A stretch of 64,000 nucleotides of DNA from Pseudomonas entomophila L48 (GTDB taxonomy: Bacteria > Pseudomonadota > Gammaproteobacteria > Pseudomonadales > Pseudomonadaceae), in NCBI RefSeq assembly GCF_000026105.1, contig NC_008027.1, positions 5,824,781-5,888,780 of the forward strand, given 5' to 3'. The notes under the pieces are model-generated. The model was not told the origin of the DNA. It searched no databases and was given only the letters and a program-made list of their open reading frames with translations. The translations under genes were made by a program, and so were the position numbers. This document shows positions 45,449 to 59,912 of the stretch, piece by piece (the first letter of the stretch is position 1; the number at the start of each line of letters is the position of its first letter).

Positions 45449-46225
45449 TTATTGCTCCTGGCTGATCGCGGCACAGATCAGGTTGATGCCGCGGGCTTGA
45501 ATATGTTCGCGCGCCGCTGCGGGCAGGCGTTCGTCTGTAATAAGGGTGTGCACGCTGCCCCAGGGCAGCTCGAGGTTGGGAATCTTGCGCCCAACCTTAT
45601 CGGACTCGACCATCACGATCACCTCGCGGGCCACCTCGGCCATGACCCGGCTCAGGCCGAGCAGTTCATTGAAGGTGGTGGTACCGCGGTTGAGGTCGAT
45701 GCCATCGGCACCGATGAACAGCTGGTCGAAATCGTAGGAACGCAGGACCTGCTCGGCGACCTGCCCCTGGAACGATTCGGAATGCGGGTCCCAGGTACCG
45801 CCGGTCATCAGCAGCACCGGCTCGTGCTCGAGTTCGCTGATGGCGCGGGCCACGTTCAGTGAGTTGGTCATTACCACCAGGCCTGGCTGGCGGCCCAGTT
45901 CCGGGATCATGGCCGCCGTGGTGCTGCCGCTGTCGATGATGATGCGCGCATGTTCGCGAATCCGGCCCACGGCGGCCCGGGCGATGGCCTTCTTGTAGAC
46001 CGAGACGGGCTGCGCGGGCTCGCCCAGCATTTCTTGCGGGACGGGTACCGCACCACCGTAGCGGCGCAGCAGCAGGCCGTGGGATTCGAGCGCCGCGAGA
46101 TCCTTGCGGATGGTCACTTCCGAGGTTTCGAAGCGTTTGGCCAACGCATCCACACTCACCTCGCCCTGCTCGCTGAGCAAGGCCAGGATGTTACGGCGGC
46201 GTTGGGGCGTGTTTCGTTTCGACAT
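45449..46225 (-). CDS. DeoR/GlpR-family regulator upstream of glmS
   Basis: A 258-residue repressor-type protein. The N-terminal DeoR helix-turn-helix ([35 protein letters not shown], with the RRYGGA wing) is followed by a sugar-phosphate-binding DeoR C-terminal domain ([33 protein letters not shown]). It immediately precedes glmS on the same strand and most likely senses an amino-sugar phosphate to control glmS or glmU. Effector and target sites are not visible. Confidence 0.9.
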   Translation of the reverse strand: MSKRNTPQRRRNILALLSEQGEVSVDALAKRFETSEVTIRKDLAALESHGLLLRRYGGAVPVPQEMLGEPAQPVSVYKKAIARAAVGRIREHARIIIDSGSTTAAMIPELGRQPGLVVMTNSLNVARAISELEHEPVLLMTGGTWDPHSESFQGQVAEQVLRSYDFDQLFIGADGIDLNRGTTTFNELLGLSRVMAEVAREVIVMVESDKVGRKIPNLELPWGSVHTLITDERLPAAAREHIQARGINLICAAISQEQ

Positions 46226-46347
46226 TGGTGCTTAAGTTTCGATTCGAAAGATATGGGTTGCAATCAAAACCTAAGTTTGGGGCTTCGTCAAGGCTGCTGA
46301 TCAGAAAATGCAGCTTGTGGATAAATGGCTGACGGTACGCTGGCCCA

Positions 46348-46410
46348 TTCGCCGGCAAGCCGGCTCCTACAGGTATAGCGCCAGCTGTAGGAGCCGGCCT
46401 TGCCGGCGAA
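46348..46410. repeat. REP-like inverted pair
   Basis: TTCGCCGGCAAGCCGGCTCCTAC at 46348-46370 faces GTAGGAGCCGGCCTTGCCGGCGAA at 46387-46410, with a 16-base spacer, in the gap between the DeoR gene and glmU. Confidence 0.85.
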
Positions 46411-46431
46411 GAGGCCATCACGAACAATAAA

Positions 46432-46461
46432 AAAGCCGACTTACTCACGTAAGTCGGCTTT
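46432..46461 (-). terminator. glmU terminator
   Basis: AAAGCCGACTTAC and its exact complement form a 13-bp stem with loop TCAC, followed on the minus strand by a T-run. It lies just past the glmU stop and ends that transcript. Confidence 0.92.
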
Positions 46462-46483
46462 CGATCGAAAGGGCTGTGGATAA

Positions 46484-47851
46484 TCAGCTCTTCTTGATCT
46501 TCTCCGGCCGCTTCCAGCCTTCGATATTGCGTTGGCGAGCTCGCGCCACGCCCAGTTGCCCTGCTTCCACCGTCTGGGTGATAGTCGAACCCGCCGCTGT
46601 GGTAGCGCCCGCCTGGATTTCCACAGGCGCTACCAGCGAGTTGTTGGAGCCGATGAACACATCCTCACCCATCACGGTGCGGAACTTGTTGGCGCCATCG
46701 TAGTTGCAGGTAATGGTACCGGCACCAATGTTGGTGCGCGCGCCGATCTCGGCGTCACCCAGGTAAGTCAGGTGGCCAGCTTTGGCGCCTTCGCCCAGGT
46801 GCGCATTCTTCAGCTCGACGAAGTTACCCACATGCGCCTTGGCTTCCAGTACACTGCCTGGACGCAGACGAGCGAACGGGCCGGCGTCGCTGCCTTCGCC
46901 CATCACCGCGCCTTCGATATGGCTGTTGGCCTTGATCACCACGCCCTTGCGCAGGGTGCTGTCCTTGATCACACAGTTGGGGCCGATCTGCACGTCATCC
47001 TCGATGACCACCTTGCCTTCGAGAATCACGTTGATATCGATGAGCACATCGCGGCCGACGGTCACTTCACCGCGCACATCGAAACGCGCCGGATCACGCA
47101 GGGTCACGCCCTGAGCCATCAGGCGGCGGCCTTCACGCAACTGGTAATGACGCTCGAGTTCGGACAGTTGGCGACGGTCGTTCGCCCCCTGCACTTCCAT
47201 CGGATCGTGGGGTTGCTCGGTGGCGACCACCAGGCCATCGGCAACGGCCATGGCGATCACGTCGGTGAGGTAGTACTCGCCCTGGGCATTGTTGTTGGAC
47301 AGCCGGCCCATCCAGTCGGCCAGGCGCGCCGCAGGCATGGCGAGAATACCGGTGTTGCCTTCCTTGATCGCTTTCTGTGCTTCGCTGGCATCCTTGTGCT
47401 CGACGATAGCGGTCACGTTACCCGCTGCGTCACGCACGATGCGGCCGTAACCCGTCGGGTCCTGCAGCGTTACCGTGAGCAGACCCAATTGCTGCTCGCT
47501 GACCTTGGCCAGCAGTCGCTGCAAGGTCTCCACCTCGATCAACGGCACATCACCGTACAGCACCAGCACGGTGTCGGCAGTAATTGCCGGAAGCGCCTGG
47601 GCCACGGCATGACCAGTACCCAGTTGCTTGTCCTGCATGACGAAGTTCAGGTCCTCAGCGGCCAGGCGCTCACGTACCTGCTCGGCACCATGGCCGATGA
47701 CCACGTGGATACCTTGGGGCTGCAACTGGCGCGCGCTGTGGATAACGTGGCCGAGCATGGAGTTGCCGGCGACCGGGTGCAGCACCTTGGGCAATGCGGA
47801 ACGCATGCGGGTGCCCTGGCCTGCGGCGAGAATGACGATATCGAGGGACAT
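46484..47851 (-). CDS. glmU: Bifunctional GlcNAc-1-P uridyltransferase / GlcN-1-P acetyltransferase
   Basis: Last two steps to UDP-N-acetylglucosamine. The N-terminal pyrophosphorylase domain shows [20 protein letters not shown] and [10 protein letters not shown]. The C-terminal left-handed beta-helix carries hexapeptide repeats ([39 protein letters not shown]). The 455-residue length is standard. It lies downstream of the ATP synthase operon with its own upstream region after the atp terminator. Confidence 0.97.
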   Translation of the reverse strand: MSLDIVILAAGQGTRMRSALPKVLHPVAGNSMLGHVIHSARQLQPQGIHVVIGHGAEQVRERLAAEDLNFVMQDKQLGTGHAVAQALPAITADTVLVLYGDVPLIEVETLQRLLAKVSEQQLGLLTVTLQDPTGYGRIVRDAAGNVTAIVEHKDASEAQKAIKEGNTGILAMPAARLADWMGRLSNNNAQGEYYLTDVIAMAVADGLVVATEQPHDPMEVQGANDRRQLSELERHYQLREGRRLMAQGVTLRDPARFDVRGEVTVGRDVLIDINVILEGKVVIEDDVQIGPNCVIKDSTLRKGVVIKANSHIEGAVMGEGSDAGPFARLRPGSVLEAKAHVGNFVELKNAHLGEGAKAGHLTYLGDAEIGARTNIGAGTITCNYDGANKFRTVMGEDVFIGSNNSLVAPVEIQAGATTAAGSTITQTVEAGQLGVARARQRNIEGWKRPEKIKKS

Positions 47852-47912
47852 GACTGGCTACCAATCCTGGGCGGTCAGGGATATGACCGAAGAGGGAATC
47901 TCGGAAAAAGAA

Positions 47913-47936
47913 AAAGGGTAGCCGAGGCTACCCTTT
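47913..47936 (-). terminator. Terminator of the ATP synthase operon
   Basis: AAAGGGTAGCC and GGCTACCCTTT form an 11-bp stem with a two-base centre. The minus strand continues with a T-rich run. It lies 38-61 bases past the atpC stop. Confidence 0.92.
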
Positions 47937-47973
47937 AACTCAATCGCAATGGAAGTGACCGGCCAAAGCCAGG

Positions 47974-48393
47974 TTACTTGCCTTTGCGCAATTGCTGGAC
48001 AGTACGCAACTGAGCTGCAGCCTCGGCCAGACGTGCGGCGGCAGCGCCGTAGTCGAAGTCCGAGCTTTTCGCGTTCAGGGCGTTCTCGGCAGCCTTGAGG
48101 GCTTCCTGAGCCTGAGCTTCGTCCAGGTCGGCAGCGCGCTGCACGGTGTCGGCAAGAACCTTGACCATGTTCGGCTGCACTTCGAGGAAGCCACCGGAGA
48201 TGTAGAACACCTCACGATCGCCACCTTGCTTGGTCAGCGTGATCGGACCTGGCTTGAGATTGGTGATCAGCGGCGCGTGGCCTGGAGCGATACCCAGATC
48301 GCCCAGGTTGCCGTGCGCTACTACCATCTCGACCAGGCCGGAAAAGATCTCTCCTTCCGCGCTGACGATATCGCAATGGACTGTCATAGCCAT
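47974..48393 (-). CDS. atpC: ATP synthase F1 subunit epsilon
   Basis: Inhibitory and coupling subunit of the F1 rotor stalk, 139 residues. The N-terminal beta-sandwich ([31 protein letters not shown]) precedes a C-terminal helical hairpin rich in Ala. It is the last gene of the atp operon. Confidence 0.96.
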   Translation of the reverse strand: MAMTVHCDIVSAEGEIFSGLVEMVVAHGNLGDLGIAPGHAPLITNLKPGPITLTKQGGDREVFYISGGFLEVQPNMVKVLADTVQRAADLDEAQAQEALKAAENALNAKSSDFDYGAAAARLAEAAAQLRTVQQLRKGK

Positions 48394-48437
48394 CTGCTTG
48401 CCTCAACCTGAAAAGCGCCCCTTGCGGGGCGCCGGGA

Positions 48438-49841
<1,404 letters not shown>

Positions 49842-50702
49842 TTAAACCGCGGCAGCGCCGCCGACGATTTCCGAGATCTCCTGGGTGATCGCAGCCTGAC
49901 GCGCCTTGTTGTAGATCAGCTGGAGTTCGCTGATCAAATCACCGGCGTTGTCTGTGGCGTTCTTCATGGCGATCATCCGGGCCGCTTGTTCAGCAGCGTT
50001 GTTCTCGACCACCGCCTGGTACACCTGCGACTCCACGTAACGCACCATCAAGCCGTCCAGCAGCTCTTTTGCGTCGGGTTCGTACAGGTAGTCCCAGTGA
50101 TGCTTGAGATCCTGATCCGGGGTTGCCACCAACGGTACCAATTGCTCGACCGTCGGTTTTTGGGTCATGGTGTTGATGAACTTGTTCGAAACCACCGAAA
50201 GGCGATCGATACGGCCGTCCAGGTAGGCGTCCAGCATCACTTTGACGGAGCCGATCAGATCGTTGATCGATGGCTCTTCGCCCAGGTGGCTGATCGCGGC
50301 TACGACGTTGCCGCCAAAGATGCGGAAGAAAGTCGCACCCTTGCTACCGATCACGCACAGGTCGATTTCCACGCCCTGTTCGCGGTTTTCGTTCATGTCC
50401 TTGACCAGGGCCTTGAACAGGTTGGTATTCAAGCCACCGCACAGACCACGGTCACTGCTCACCACGATATAACCAGCGCGCTTTACAGGGCGCTCGATCA
50501 TGAACGGGTGGCGGTATTCCGGGTTGGCGTTGGCCAGATGACCGATCACCTGGCGGATACGCTCCGCGTAAGGACGGCTAGCAGCCATGCGCATTTGTGC
50601 CTTGCGCATTTTGCTGACCGCCACTTTCTCCATGGCGCTGGTAATTTTTTGCGTGCTTTTGATGCTCGCAATCTTACTGCGAATCTCTTTTGCGCCTGCC
50701 AT
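49842..50702 (-). CDS. atpG: ATP synthase F1 subunit gamma
   Basis: Central rotor shaft, 286 residues: N-terminal [32 protein letters not shown] helix and the C-terminal conserved helix [31 protein letters not shown]. Intact, between atpA and atpD. Confidence 0.97.
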   Translation of the reverse strand: MAGAKEIRSKIASIKSTQKITSAMEKVAVSKMRKAQMRMAASRPYAERIRQVIGHLANANPEYRHPFMIERPVKRAGYIVVSSDRGLCGGLNTNLFKALVKDMNENREQGVEIDLCVIGSKGATFFRIFGGNVVAAISHLGEEPSINDLIGSVKVMLDAYLDGRIDRLSVVSNKFINTMTQKPTVEQLVPLVATPDQDLKHHWDYLYEPDAKELLDGLMVRYVESQVYQAVVENNAAEQAARMIAMKNATDNAGDLISELQLIYNKARQAAITQEISEIVGGAAAV

Positions 50703-50750
50703 GTATCACCTATCAGGTTAGCAAGCGGGGGCCGGAGCCCCCGCTGCGGC

Positions 50751-52295
50751 TTACCAGGTCTGGGTGGCCTTGAACTTCTCGATACCGGCTTTCATGCCAG
50801 CGTCGATTTCGTCGTTGAAGTCACCCTTCACGTTGATCTTCGCCATCAGTTCGGCGTGATCACGGTTGAAGTAGGCGATCAGAGCTTGCTCGAAGCTACC
50901 GACCTTGGCGACTTCTACGTCGGTCAGGAAACCACGCTCAGCGGCGTACAGCGACAGGGCCATGTCGGCGATCGACATTGGCGCGTACTGCTTCTGCTTC
51001 ATCAGCTCGGTAACGCGCTGACCATGCTCCAGCTGCTTGCGGGTAGCCTCGTCCAGGTCAGAAGCGAACTGGGCGAATGCCGCCAGTTCACGGTACTGAG
51101 CCAGAGCGGTACGGATACCACCGGACAGCTTCTTGATGATCTTGGTCTGGGCGGCACCACCAACACGGGATACCGATACACCGGCGTTAACGGCAGGACG
51201 GATGCCTGCGTTGAACATGGCCGATTCCAGGAAGATCTGACCGTCGGTGATCGAGATCACGTTGGTCGGAACGAACGCGGAAACGTCGCCAGCCTGGGTT
51301 TCGATGATCGGCAGAGCGGTCAGCGAGCCAGTCTTGCCAGTTACGGCACCGTTGGTGAACTTCTCGACGTACTCTTCGGAAACGCGCGATGCACGCTCCA
51401 GCAGACGGGAGTGGAGATAGAACACGTCGCCTGGGTACGCTTCACGTCCTGGTGGACGGCGCAGCAGCAGGGAGATCTGACGGTAGGCAACGGCCTGCTT
51501 GGACAGGTCATCGTAAACGATCAGGGCGTCTTCACCGCGGTCACGGAAGAACTCGCCCATGGTGCAGCCGGCGTATGGGGCCAGGAACTGCAGTGCGGCG
51601 GATTCCGAGGCGCTGGCGGCAACAACGATGGTGTTGGCCAGGGCGCCGGCTTCTTCCAGCTTGCGAACAACGTTGGCGATGGTCGACTGCTTCTGGCCGA
51701 CGGCCACGTAGACGCAGAAGATGCCGCTGTTTTTCTGGTTGATGATCGCGTCGACCGCCATGGCGGTCTTACCGATCTGACGGTCACCGATGATCAGCTC
51801 GCGCTGGCCACGGCCAACCGGGATCATGGCGTCGACCGACTTGTAGCCAGTCTGTACAGGCTGGTCTACCGACTTACGCCAGATCACGCCTGGAGCAACT
51901 TTCTCGACCGCGTCGGTCTCGGTGTTGTTCAGCGGACCTTTGCCGTCGATCGGGTTGCCCAGTGCGTCGACGACGCGACCCAGCAGTTCCTTACCAACCG
52001 GAACTTCCAGGATGCGGCCGGTGCACTTGGCCGACATGCCTTCGGCGAGCGAGGTGTAGTCGCCCAGGACAACTGCACCCACGGAGTCTTGCTCCAGGTT
52101 CAGTGCCATACCGAAGACGCTGCCCGGGAACTCGATCATTTCGCCGTACATGACGTCGGCCAGACCGTGGATCCGTACGATACCGTCGGAAACGCTTACG
52201 ACGGTACCTTCGTTACGGGCTTGGGAGCTGACATCGAGTTTCTCGATGCGGCCCTTGATGATTTCACTAATTTCGGAAGGATTGAGTTGCTGCAT
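50751..52295 (-). CDS. atpA: ATP synthase F1 subunit alpha
   Basis: Non-catalytic nucleotide-binding subunit, 514 residues. [15 protein letters not shown] is the P-loop, with [15 protein letters not shown] and [20 protein letters not shown] downstream. The arginine-finger motif VSRVGGAAQ is present. Intact. Confidence 0.98.
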   Translation of the reverse strand: MQQLNPSEISEIIKGRIEKLDVSSQARNEGTVVSVSDGIVRIHGLADVMYGEMIEFPGSVFGMALNLEQDSVGAVVLGDYTSLAEGMSAKCTGRILEVPVGKELLGRVVDALGNPIDGKGPLNNTETDAVEKVAPGVIWRKSVDQPVQTGYKSVDAMIPVGRGQRELIIGDRQIGKTAMAVDAIINQKNSGIFCVYVAVGQKQSTIANVVRKLEEAGALANTIVVAASASESAALQFLAPYAGCTMGEFFRDRGEDALIVYDDLSKQAVAYRQISLLLRRPPGREAYPGDVFYLHSRLLERASRVSEEYVEKFTNGAVTGKTGSLTALPIIETQAGDVSAFVPTNVISITDGQIFLESAMFNAGIRPAVNAGVSVSRVGGAAQTKIIKKLSGGIRTALAQYRELAAFAQFASDLDEATRKQLEHGQRVTELMKQKQYAPMSIADMALSLYAAERGFLTDVEVAKVGSFEQALIAYFNRDHAELMAKINVKGDFNDEIDAGMKAGIEKFKATQTW

Positions 52296-52316
52296 TGCTC
52301 TGCTGCCCCTTCAAAC

Positions 52317-52853
52317 TCAAGATTTCAATGCTTCGGCCAGTTTCGCGATCTTGCCGCGAACCGAGCCATCGATTACCAGGTCGCCGGCGCGGATGACGAC
52401 GCCGCCGATCAGGCTGGCATCCTCCGACGCGTGCAGGCGCACTTCCTGGCCTAACCGTGCACTGAGAACCTTGGCGAGTTTGTCTTGCTGTTCTTGGTTC
52501 AACGCAAAAGCACTGGTGACTTCCACGTCCACGGATTTCTCTTGCTCGGCCTTGTACAGGTCGAACAGAGCCGAAATCTCCGGCAGAAGCAGGAGACGGT
52601 CGTTTTCCGCGGCAACATGAATGAAATTCTGTGCCTGGGCGTCAAACTTGTCACCGCACACTTCAATGAATGCGGCGGCCTTTTCTGCGCTAGTCAGTTG
52701 CGGGGCCTTGAGCAGGCGCTGCATGGTGCCGTCTTCCGACACCGCAGCAGCCAGGCCGAGCATGGCTGACCAATTGGCCAGTTGCTGATGGGCCTGGGCG
52801 TGCTCGAAGGCCGCCTTAGCGTAAGGTCGGGCCAACGTGGTCAGTTCTGCCAT
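52317..52853 (-). CDS. atpH: ATP synthase F1 subunit delta
   Basis: Peripheral-stalk subunit joining b to alpha, 178 residues: [13 protein letters not shown] at the start and the C-terminal [25 protein letters not shown] signature. Confidence 0.96.
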   Translation of the reverse strand: MAELTTLARPYAKAAFEHAQAHQQLANWSAMLGLAAAVSEDGTMQRLLKAPQLTSAEKAAAFIEVCGDKFDAQAQNFIHVAAENDRLLLLPEISALFDLYKAEQEKSVDVEVTSAFALNQEQQDKLAKVLSARLGQEVRLHASEDASLIGGVVIRAGDLVIDGSVRGKIAKLAEALKS

Positions 52854-52865
52854 GATCGCCCTCGC

Positions 52866-53336
52866 TTAAATTTCAGCGGCCAGTTTGTTAACCAGCTCCG
52901 CATGCGCGTTTTGATCGATTGTGGCGCCAAGGATCTTTTCAGCACCGCCAACGGCCAGGGCACCCACTTGGGCACGCAGGGCGTCTTTGACGCTGTTCAG
53001 TTCCTGTTCGATCTCGGCTTGAGCCTGAGCCTTCACACGGTCAGCTTCGACGCGAGCCTGTTCACGGGCTTCGTCGACAAGCTGAGCAGCGCGTTTCTTG
53101 CTTTGCTCAATGATTTCGGCTGCCTGTGCCTTCGCTTCACGCAGTTGCTGACCCACTTTTTCTTGGGCCAGCTCCAGGTCGCGAGCTGCGCGGTTGGCAG
53201 CGTCCAAGCCGTCGGCAATCTTCTTTTGGCGCTCTTGCAGGGCAGTGATGACCGGAGGCCATACGTACTTCATGCAGAAGAGTACAAAAATCAGAAAAGC
53301 AACGGATTGGCCAATCAGGGTTGCATTAATGTTCAC
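52866..53336 (-). CDS. atpF: ATP synthase Fo subunit b
   Basis: Peripheral-stalk subunit, 156 residues. One N-terminal transmembrane helix ([20 protein letters not shown]) is followed by a long charged coiled coil that dimerises. Confidence 0.97.
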
Positions 53337-53393
53337 GCCAACACCTCGCTCGGTCTTTGTCCATCACACCAATCAACTCGTAAGAACGAGTGA

Positions 53394-53666
<273 letters not shown>

Positions 53667-53745
53667 TTACGTCGTATTGGTTAGGTTTTTAGTTTGAAGC
53701 GGTAAAACAAATCGTTTGGTACAGCTGCCCTTGCGGACTTTTTAA

Positions 53746-53776
53746 GCCCTCCCCCCGGACAGGCGGGGAAGGCTAT
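53746..53776 (-). promoter_or_regulatory. G+C-rich hairpin between atpB and atpE
   Basis: The 143-base gap between atpB and atpE contains an imperfect hairpin (GCCTTCCCC / GGGGGGAGGGC on the minus strand). It may stabilise or process the atp mRNA so that subunit c is made in excess. Confidence 0.5.
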
Positions 53777-53794
53777 CAGACACGCCAGGCGGTC

Positions 53795-55088
<1,294 letters not shown>

Positions 55089-55237
55089 CACAACTGCTCC
55101 TCGAAAGTCGACCGCCTAGTCAGCAATGACTTGGCATAATTTGTGCCGACAAAATGCGCGCAGAGTATAGGGGTGGATTAACCCCTATTCAACTCTTCGG
55201 TAGTGATTTCCGACTGCGCGCTACAACGGGAATTGTT

Positions 55238-56110
55238 TCAGCGGATGTGAGCAAGCACGCCTTGCAACTCGTCAAGCGAGTTGTAGCGAATAACCAACTG
55301 GCCCTTGCCCTTGTTGCCATGGCGAATTTGCACCGCCGAGCCCAGGCGCTCTGCCAGACGCTGTTCGAGGCGCGCGATATCCGGATCAGGTTTGCTCGCT
55401 TCGACCGGCTCAGGCTTGCCATTGAGCCACTGACGCACCAGTGCCTCGGTTTGGCGCACGGTGAGGCCACGTGCGACAACATGACGCGCCCCTTCTTCCT
55501 GGCGATCTTCCTCGAGGCCGAGCAAGGCGCGGGCGTGGCCCATCTCCAGGTCGCCGTGGGCGAGCATGGTCTTGATTGCCTCGGGCAGCGAGATCAGGCG
55601 CAGCAGGTTGGCCACGGTCACCCGCGACTTGCCGACCGCGTCGGCCACTTGCTGTTGCGTGAGCTCGAACTCTTGCTGCAGGCGCTGCAGGGCGAGCGCC
55701 TCTTCCAGCGGGTTGAGGTCCTCGCGCTGGATGTTCTCGATCAGAGCCATGGCGATGGCGGCTTCGTCGGGCACTTCGCGGACCATGGCCGGGACAGTGT
55801 CCAGGCCGGCCTGCTGCGTGGCGCGCCAGCGGCGCTCACCGGCGATGATCTCGTAGCGGTTGTCGCCGATCGGGCGCACCACGATCGGTTGCATGACGCC
55901 GTGGGTGCGGATCGAGTGCGCCAGTTCTTCCAGCGCCTCGGGATCCATGTCGCGGCGCGGCTGGTACTTGCCGCGCTGGATCAGCTCGACCGGCAGCTGT
56001 TGCAGTTCTTTCTGGTCGATCTTGACAGCCTGCGCCTCGAGCGCGCTGACGGAAGGACCACTGAGCAGTGCATCCAACCCACGTCCGAGACCGCGTTTCT
56101 TGATGGCCAT
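55238..56110 (-). CDS. parB: Chromosome partitioning protein ParB
   Basis: Centromere-binding CTP-dependent clamp, 290 residues. The ParB/Srx motif GERRWRATQQAGLDTVPAMV (with the GERR CTP-binding box), an HTH (TQQQVADAVGKSRVTVANLLRLISLP) and a C-terminal dimerisation domain (GKGQLVIRYNSLDELQGVL) are all visible. A perfect parS-like site occurs 42 kb away at 13932-13945. Its start lies nine bases after parA. Confidence 0.97.
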   Translation of the reverse strand: MAIKKRGLGRGLDALLSGPSVSALEAQAVKIDQKELQQLPVELIQRGKYQPRRDMDPEALEELAHSIRTHGVMQPIVVRPIGDNRYEIIAGERRWRATQQAGLDTVPAMVREVPDEAAIAMALIENIQREDLNPLEEALALQRLQQEFELTQQQVADAVGKSRVTVANLLRLISLPEAIKTMLAHGDLEMGHARALLGLEEDRQEEGARHVVARGLTVRQTEALVRQWLNGKPEPVEASKPDPDIARLEQRLAERLGSAVQIRHGNKGKGQLVIRYNSLDELQGVLAHIR

Positions 56111-56119
56111 GCGGATTCC

Positions 56120-56911
56120 TTAAGTTGTTTGTGCAATGCGTGATGGACGGCGCTGGCGGCGCACCAGTTCCCCGGCCAGCGCCAGGTAGGCGAGCGCGCC
56201 ACGGGATTGCTTGTCGTAGGCCAGGGCCGGCATGCCGAAGCTCGGCGCCTCGGCCAGGCGAATGTTGCGCGGGATCACCGTGTCGTACAGCTGGTCACCG
56301 AAGTGTTCCTTGAGCTGGGCCGATACATCGTTGTTCAGGCTCAGGCGCGGATCGTACATGGTCCGCAGCAGGCCTTCGATCTTCAGCTCCGGGTTCAACC
56401 GGGCGGCGATGCGCTTGATGTTATCCACAAGGTCGCTGAGACCTTCCAGCGCGTAGTACTCGCACTGCATGGGGATGATCACGCCATCGGAGGCGACCAG
56501 GGCGTTGAGCGTCAGCATCGACAGCGACGGCGGGCAGTCGATGAGGATGTAGTCGTAGTTCTCGCGGATCGGCGCCAGCGCGTTGCGCAGGCGGCTCTCC
56601 TTCATCTGCATTTCCAGCAGGACCACTTCCGCGGCAGTCAGGTCGCGGTTGGCCGGCAACAGCTGGTAACCGCCGTGCTCGGAATAGTGCATGGCCTGGG
56701 CCAGGTCGCATTCCCCGATGAGCAGGTCGTACACCGAGTGCTCGAGCTCGTGTTTATCCACACCGCTGCCCATGGTGGCGTTGCCCTGTGGATCGAGGTC
56801 GATCAGCAGCACGCGACGCTTGGTCGCGGCCAGCGATGCGGCGAGATTGATGCAGGTGGTGGTCTTGCCCACACCACCTTTCTGGTTCGCGATTGCGAAT
56901 ACCTTAGCCAT
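56120..56911 (-). CDS. parA: Chromosome partitioning ATPase ParA/Soj
   Basis: Deviant Walker ATPase, 263 residues: AIANQKGGVGKTTTCINLAA (signature Lys and P-loop), LLIDLDPQGNATMGSG and ILIDCPPSLSMLTLNAL. It works with ParB to separate origins. Two perfect DnaA boxes fall inside the gene (56421-56429 and 56754-56762). Confidence 0.97.
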   Translation of the reverse strand: MAKVFAIANQKGGVGKTTTCINLAASLAATKRRVLLIDLDPQGNATMGSGVDKHELEHSVYDLLIGECDLAQAMHYSEHGGYQLLPANRDLTAAEVVLLEMQMKESRLRNALAPIRENYDYILIDCPPSLSMLTLNALVASDGVIIPMQCEYYALEGLSDLVDNIKRIAARLNPELKIEGLLRTMYDPRLSLNNDVSAQLKEHFGDQLYDTVIPRNIRLAEAPSFGMPALAYDKQSRGALAYLALAGELVRRQRRPSRIAQTT

Positions 56912-56929
56912 TGTTGCGTGTGTTCCCAG

Positions 56930-57580
56930 TCATGCCTTGCGGCGCAGTATCAGCAGATGGCGCTGGCCCTGGCAACCTGGAACGGTCAGGGCCTGCTCGC
57001 TTTCCACTGTGAAGTCTGCGGGCAATGCTACCAGTTCATCGGCAGGATGCAGCCCCTTCATTGCAAGCCATTGCGTGCGGCTGTCACCCAGGTGGCGGGT
57101 CCAGTTGGTGAAATTCTCCATGCTGCTGAAGGCGCGGGAGATGATCCCGCAGAACGGCTGCTCGGGCTGGACCTCTTCCACCCGGCTGTGGATAACCGTG
57201 AGGTTGTCCAGTTTCAGTTCCATCTTCACTTGCGTCAGGAAACGGGTCTTCTTGCCGTTGCTGTCGAGCACGGTCACCTGCTTGTGCGGATGCAGGATCG
57301 CCAGCGGGATGCCCGGCATGCCGCCGCCGCTGCCCACATCCAGCCAGCGTTGGGTGTCATTGTGGATAAACGGCATGACACTCAGGCTATCGAGCAGGTG
57401 GCGCGAGACCATCTCGTCCGGGTCGCGCACCGCGGTCAGGTTGTAGGCCTTGTTCCATTTGATCAACAGGGCCAGGTAACCCAGCAGCAGTTCGTGCTGC
57501 TGCGCGCTCAGCTCGACACCGAGCTGGCGCGCGCCTGTGGACAACTCTTCAGCGTGTTGCGGGGTGACCAGGGAACTCAA
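56930..57580 (-). CDS. rsmG: 16S rRNA (guanine-527-N7) methyltransferase RsmG
   Basis: SAM-dependent methyltransferase of the small ribosomal subunit, 216 residues: [17 protein letters not shown] (SAM loop), [20 protein letters not shown] and [11 protein letters not shown]. Its ATG overlaps the mnmG stop (ATGA). It was formerly called gidB. Confidence 0.96.
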   Translation of the reverse strand: MSSLVTPQHAEELSTGARQLGVELSAQQHELLLGYLALLIKWNKAYNLTAVRDPDEMVSRHLLDSLSVMPFIHNDTQRWLDVGSGGGMPGIPLAILHPHKQVTVLDSNGKKTRFLTQVKMELKLDNLTVIHSRVEEVQPEQPFCGIISRAFSSMENFTNWTRHLGDSRTQWLAMKGLHPADELVALPADFTVESEQALTVPGCQGQRHLLILRRKA

Positions 57581-59472
57581 GCGCTTTGCTCCAATTCGCG
57601 GCCTGCGCCGCGTTTTTTCAAGTGAATCAGCAACAGGGAAATCGCCGCCGGGGTAACGCCCGGAATGCGCGAAGCCTGGCCCAGGGTTTCTGGACGGGTC
57701 TGCTCGAGCTTGCCCTGGATCTCCTTGGACAGGCCGGAAATCGTGGTGTAGTCGATATCCACAGGCAGGCGCGTGTCTTCGCTGGCGCGCAGGCGGGCGA
57801 TCTCTTCCTGCTGACGGTCGATGTAACCGGCGTACTTGGTCTTGATCTCGACCTGCTCGGCGACCTGTGGGTCGATGACCTCGCCCCCCGTGGCCTCGAT
57901 CAGCCCAGCGTAGTCGACTTCTGGGCGGGCAAGCAGGTTCAGCAGGCTGTATTCATGCGCCAACGGGGTGCCGAACTTATCCACAACGGCCTGGCCTTGT
58001 GGCGTGCCCGGGCGAACCCAGGTGCTCTTCAGGCGCTGCTCTTCACGTTCGATACCTTCGCGCTTGGCGCAGAAGGCCGCCCAGCGCGCGTCGTCGATCA
58101 GGCCCAGCTCGCGGCCTTTTTCGGTCAGGCGCAGGTCGGCATTGTCCTCGCGCAGGATCAAACGGTATTCGGCACGCGAAGTGAACATCCGGTAGGGCTC
58201 TTGGGTGCCCAGGGTGATCAGGTCATCGACCAGCACACCGATGTAGGCCTCGTCACGACGCGGGCACCAGCTTTCGCGGCCCTGCGCACGCAGCGCGGCG
58301 TTGGTTCCAGCCAGCAGGCCCTGGGCGCCGGCCTCTTCGTAACCGGTGGTGCCGTTGATCTGGCCAGCGAAGAACAGACCGCCGATGACTTTGGTCTCGA
58401 GGCTGTACTTCAGGTCGCGGGGGTCGAAGTAGTCGTACTCGATGGCATAGCCCGGGCGCACGATGTGGGCGTTTTCCATGCCGCGGATCGAGCGCACGAT
58501 CTCCAGTTGCACGTCGAACGGCAGCGAAGTCGAAATGCCGTTGGGGTACAGCTCATGGGTGGTCAGGCCTTCTGGCTCGATGAACACCTGGTGGCTTTCC
58601 TTGTCGGCGAAGCGATGGATCTTGTCCTCGATCGAGGGGCAGTAGCGCGGGCCGATGCCTTCGATGACGCCCGAGTACATCGGCGAACGGTCGAGGTTCG
58701 AGGCGATGATCTCGTGGGTGCGGGCGTTGGTGTGGGTGATCCAGCAGCTCACCTGGCGCGGGTGCATTGCGGCGTTGCCCATGAACGACATCACCGGGAT
58801 CGGCGTGTCGCCCGGTTGCTCGGTCATCACCGAGAAGTCCACCGAACGACCATCGATACGCGGCGGGGTGCCGGTTTTCAGCCGGCCGACGCGCAGCGGC
58901 AGTTCACGCATGCGCTGGGCCAGGGCATTGGCGGGCGGATCGCCGGCGCGGCCACCGGAGTAGTTCTGCAGGCCGATGTGGATAAGTCCACCGAGGAAGG
59001 TACCGCTGGTCAACACCACCGAGTCGGCGAAGAAGCGCAGGCCCATTTGCGTGACCACGCCCTTGACCTGGTCCTGCTCGACGATCAGGTCGTCGCACGA
59101 CTGCTGGAATATCCACAGGTTCGGCTGGTTTTCCAGGATCTCACGCACCACCGCCTTGTAGATGGCGCGGTCGGCCTGTGCACGGGTGGCGCGCACGGCC
59201 GGGCCCTTGCGGTTGTTCAGAACGCGGAACTGGATGCCGCTCATGTCGGTGGCCAGCGCCATGGCGCCGCCGAGCGCATCGATCTCCTTGACCAGGTGGC
59301 TCTTGCCGATGCCACCGATAGCCGGGTTGCAGCTCATGTGACCGAGGGTTTCCACGTTATGGGTCAGCAGCAAGGTTTTTACACCCATGCGTGCGGACGC
59401 AAGCGCAGCCTCGGTACCGGCATGGCCGCCGCCGATGACGATCACTTCAAAACGGGAAGGGAAATCCACCAC
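57577..59472 (-). CDS. mnmG: tRNA uridine 5-carboxymethylaminomethyl modification enzyme MnmG
   Basis: FAD-dependent partner of MnmE that modifies U34 of several tRNAs. The 631-residue protein begins with the FAD motif [21 protein letters not shown] and contains [24 protein letters not shown], the cysteine-bearing [10 protein letters not shown] and the C-terminal [17 protein letters not shown]. It is the first gene of the mnmG-rsmG-parA-parB run. A DnaA-box cluster lies upstream. Confidence 0.97.
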   Translation of the reverse strand: MVDFPSRFEVIVIGGGHAGTEAALASARMGVKTLLLTHNVETLGHMSCNPAIGGIGKSHLVKEIDALGGAMALATDMSGIQFRVLNNRKGPAVRATRAQADRAIYKAVVREILENQPNLWIFQQSCDDLIVEQDQVKGVVTQMGLRFFADSVVLTSGTFLGGLIHIGLQNYSGGRAGDPPANALAQRMRELPLRVGRLKTGTPPRIDGRSVDFSVMTEQPGDTPIPVMSFMGNAAMHPRQVSCWITHTNARTHEIIASNLDRSPMYSGVIEGIGPRYCPSIEDKIHRFADKESHQVFIEPEGLTTHELYPNGISTSLPFDVQLEIVRSIRGMENAHIVRPGYAIEYDYFDPRDLKYSLETKVIGGLFFAGQINGTTGYEEAGAQGLLAGTNAALRAQGRESWCPRRDEAYIGVLVDDLITLGTQEPYRMFTSRAEYRLILREDNADLRLTEKGRELGLIDDARWAAFCAKREGIEREEQRLKSTWVRPGTPQGQAVVDKFGTPLAHEYSLLNLLARPEVDYAGLIEATGGEVIDPQVAEQVEIKTKYAGYIDRQQEEIARLRASEDTRLPVDIDYTTISGLSKEIQGKLEQTRPETLGQASRIPGVTPAAISLLLIHLKKRGAGRELEQSA

Positions 59473-59570
59473 GCACCTCGTGCCTGTTTTTGCGAATAGA
59501 GAAGGTAAGCGGACAAGTATAGGGACTTCCCCCCCTTCAAAGGAACCTTCTGAGCAAAATTTGACCAGGC

Positions 59571-59845
59571 TGTGGATGAGTGGCAGGCAAAAGTAAACAA
59601 AGAGGAAAAATTTATAAAAGCTTTGTTTTTATGTTTATGTTTAGGCACCTATCCACATGTGGATAAGTCTCTTAAGCCCAGTATCAGTAAGGCTTTTCTG
59701 GAATCATAACCCTGTGGCGTAGTGGGTCTGAGGGTTCTGGATAACGGCGTGTAACCTGTGGATTAAAGTATCGCTTACCCACAGGCTGGTTTGTCCTCAG
59801 AAAAAAAGGTCAGTTATCAACGGAGCTGATGGCGAGTTTTCCACA
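59571..59845. other. DnaA-box-rich, AT-rich intergenic region upstream of mnmG (origin-like)
   Basis: In the 560-base gap between mnmE and mnmG there is one perfect DnaA box (TGTGGATAA, 59658-59666). It is joined back to back with CTATCCACA (59649-59657). Near-matches lie at 59571, 59736, 59757, 59775, 59814 and 59837. They flank an AT-rich stretch (59604-59641) suited to strand opening. Pseudomonads have their main origin near rpmH-dnaA, just outside this window; a second DnaA-box region near mnmG has been discussed as an origin. Whether this one functions is unknown. Confidence 0.55.
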
Positions 59846-59912
59846 GAGTTCCTGAGCCGCTGCTTGCACCTGTTGATGAAAAGGATCCCTCGTACAGGAA
59901 GCGTGAAACCTT

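Noticed and set aside
53746-53776. Terminator splitting the atp operon.
   Set aside because: The hairpin has no T-tract directly after it on the minus strand and the downstream genes need read-through, so a processing or stabilising role is more likely.
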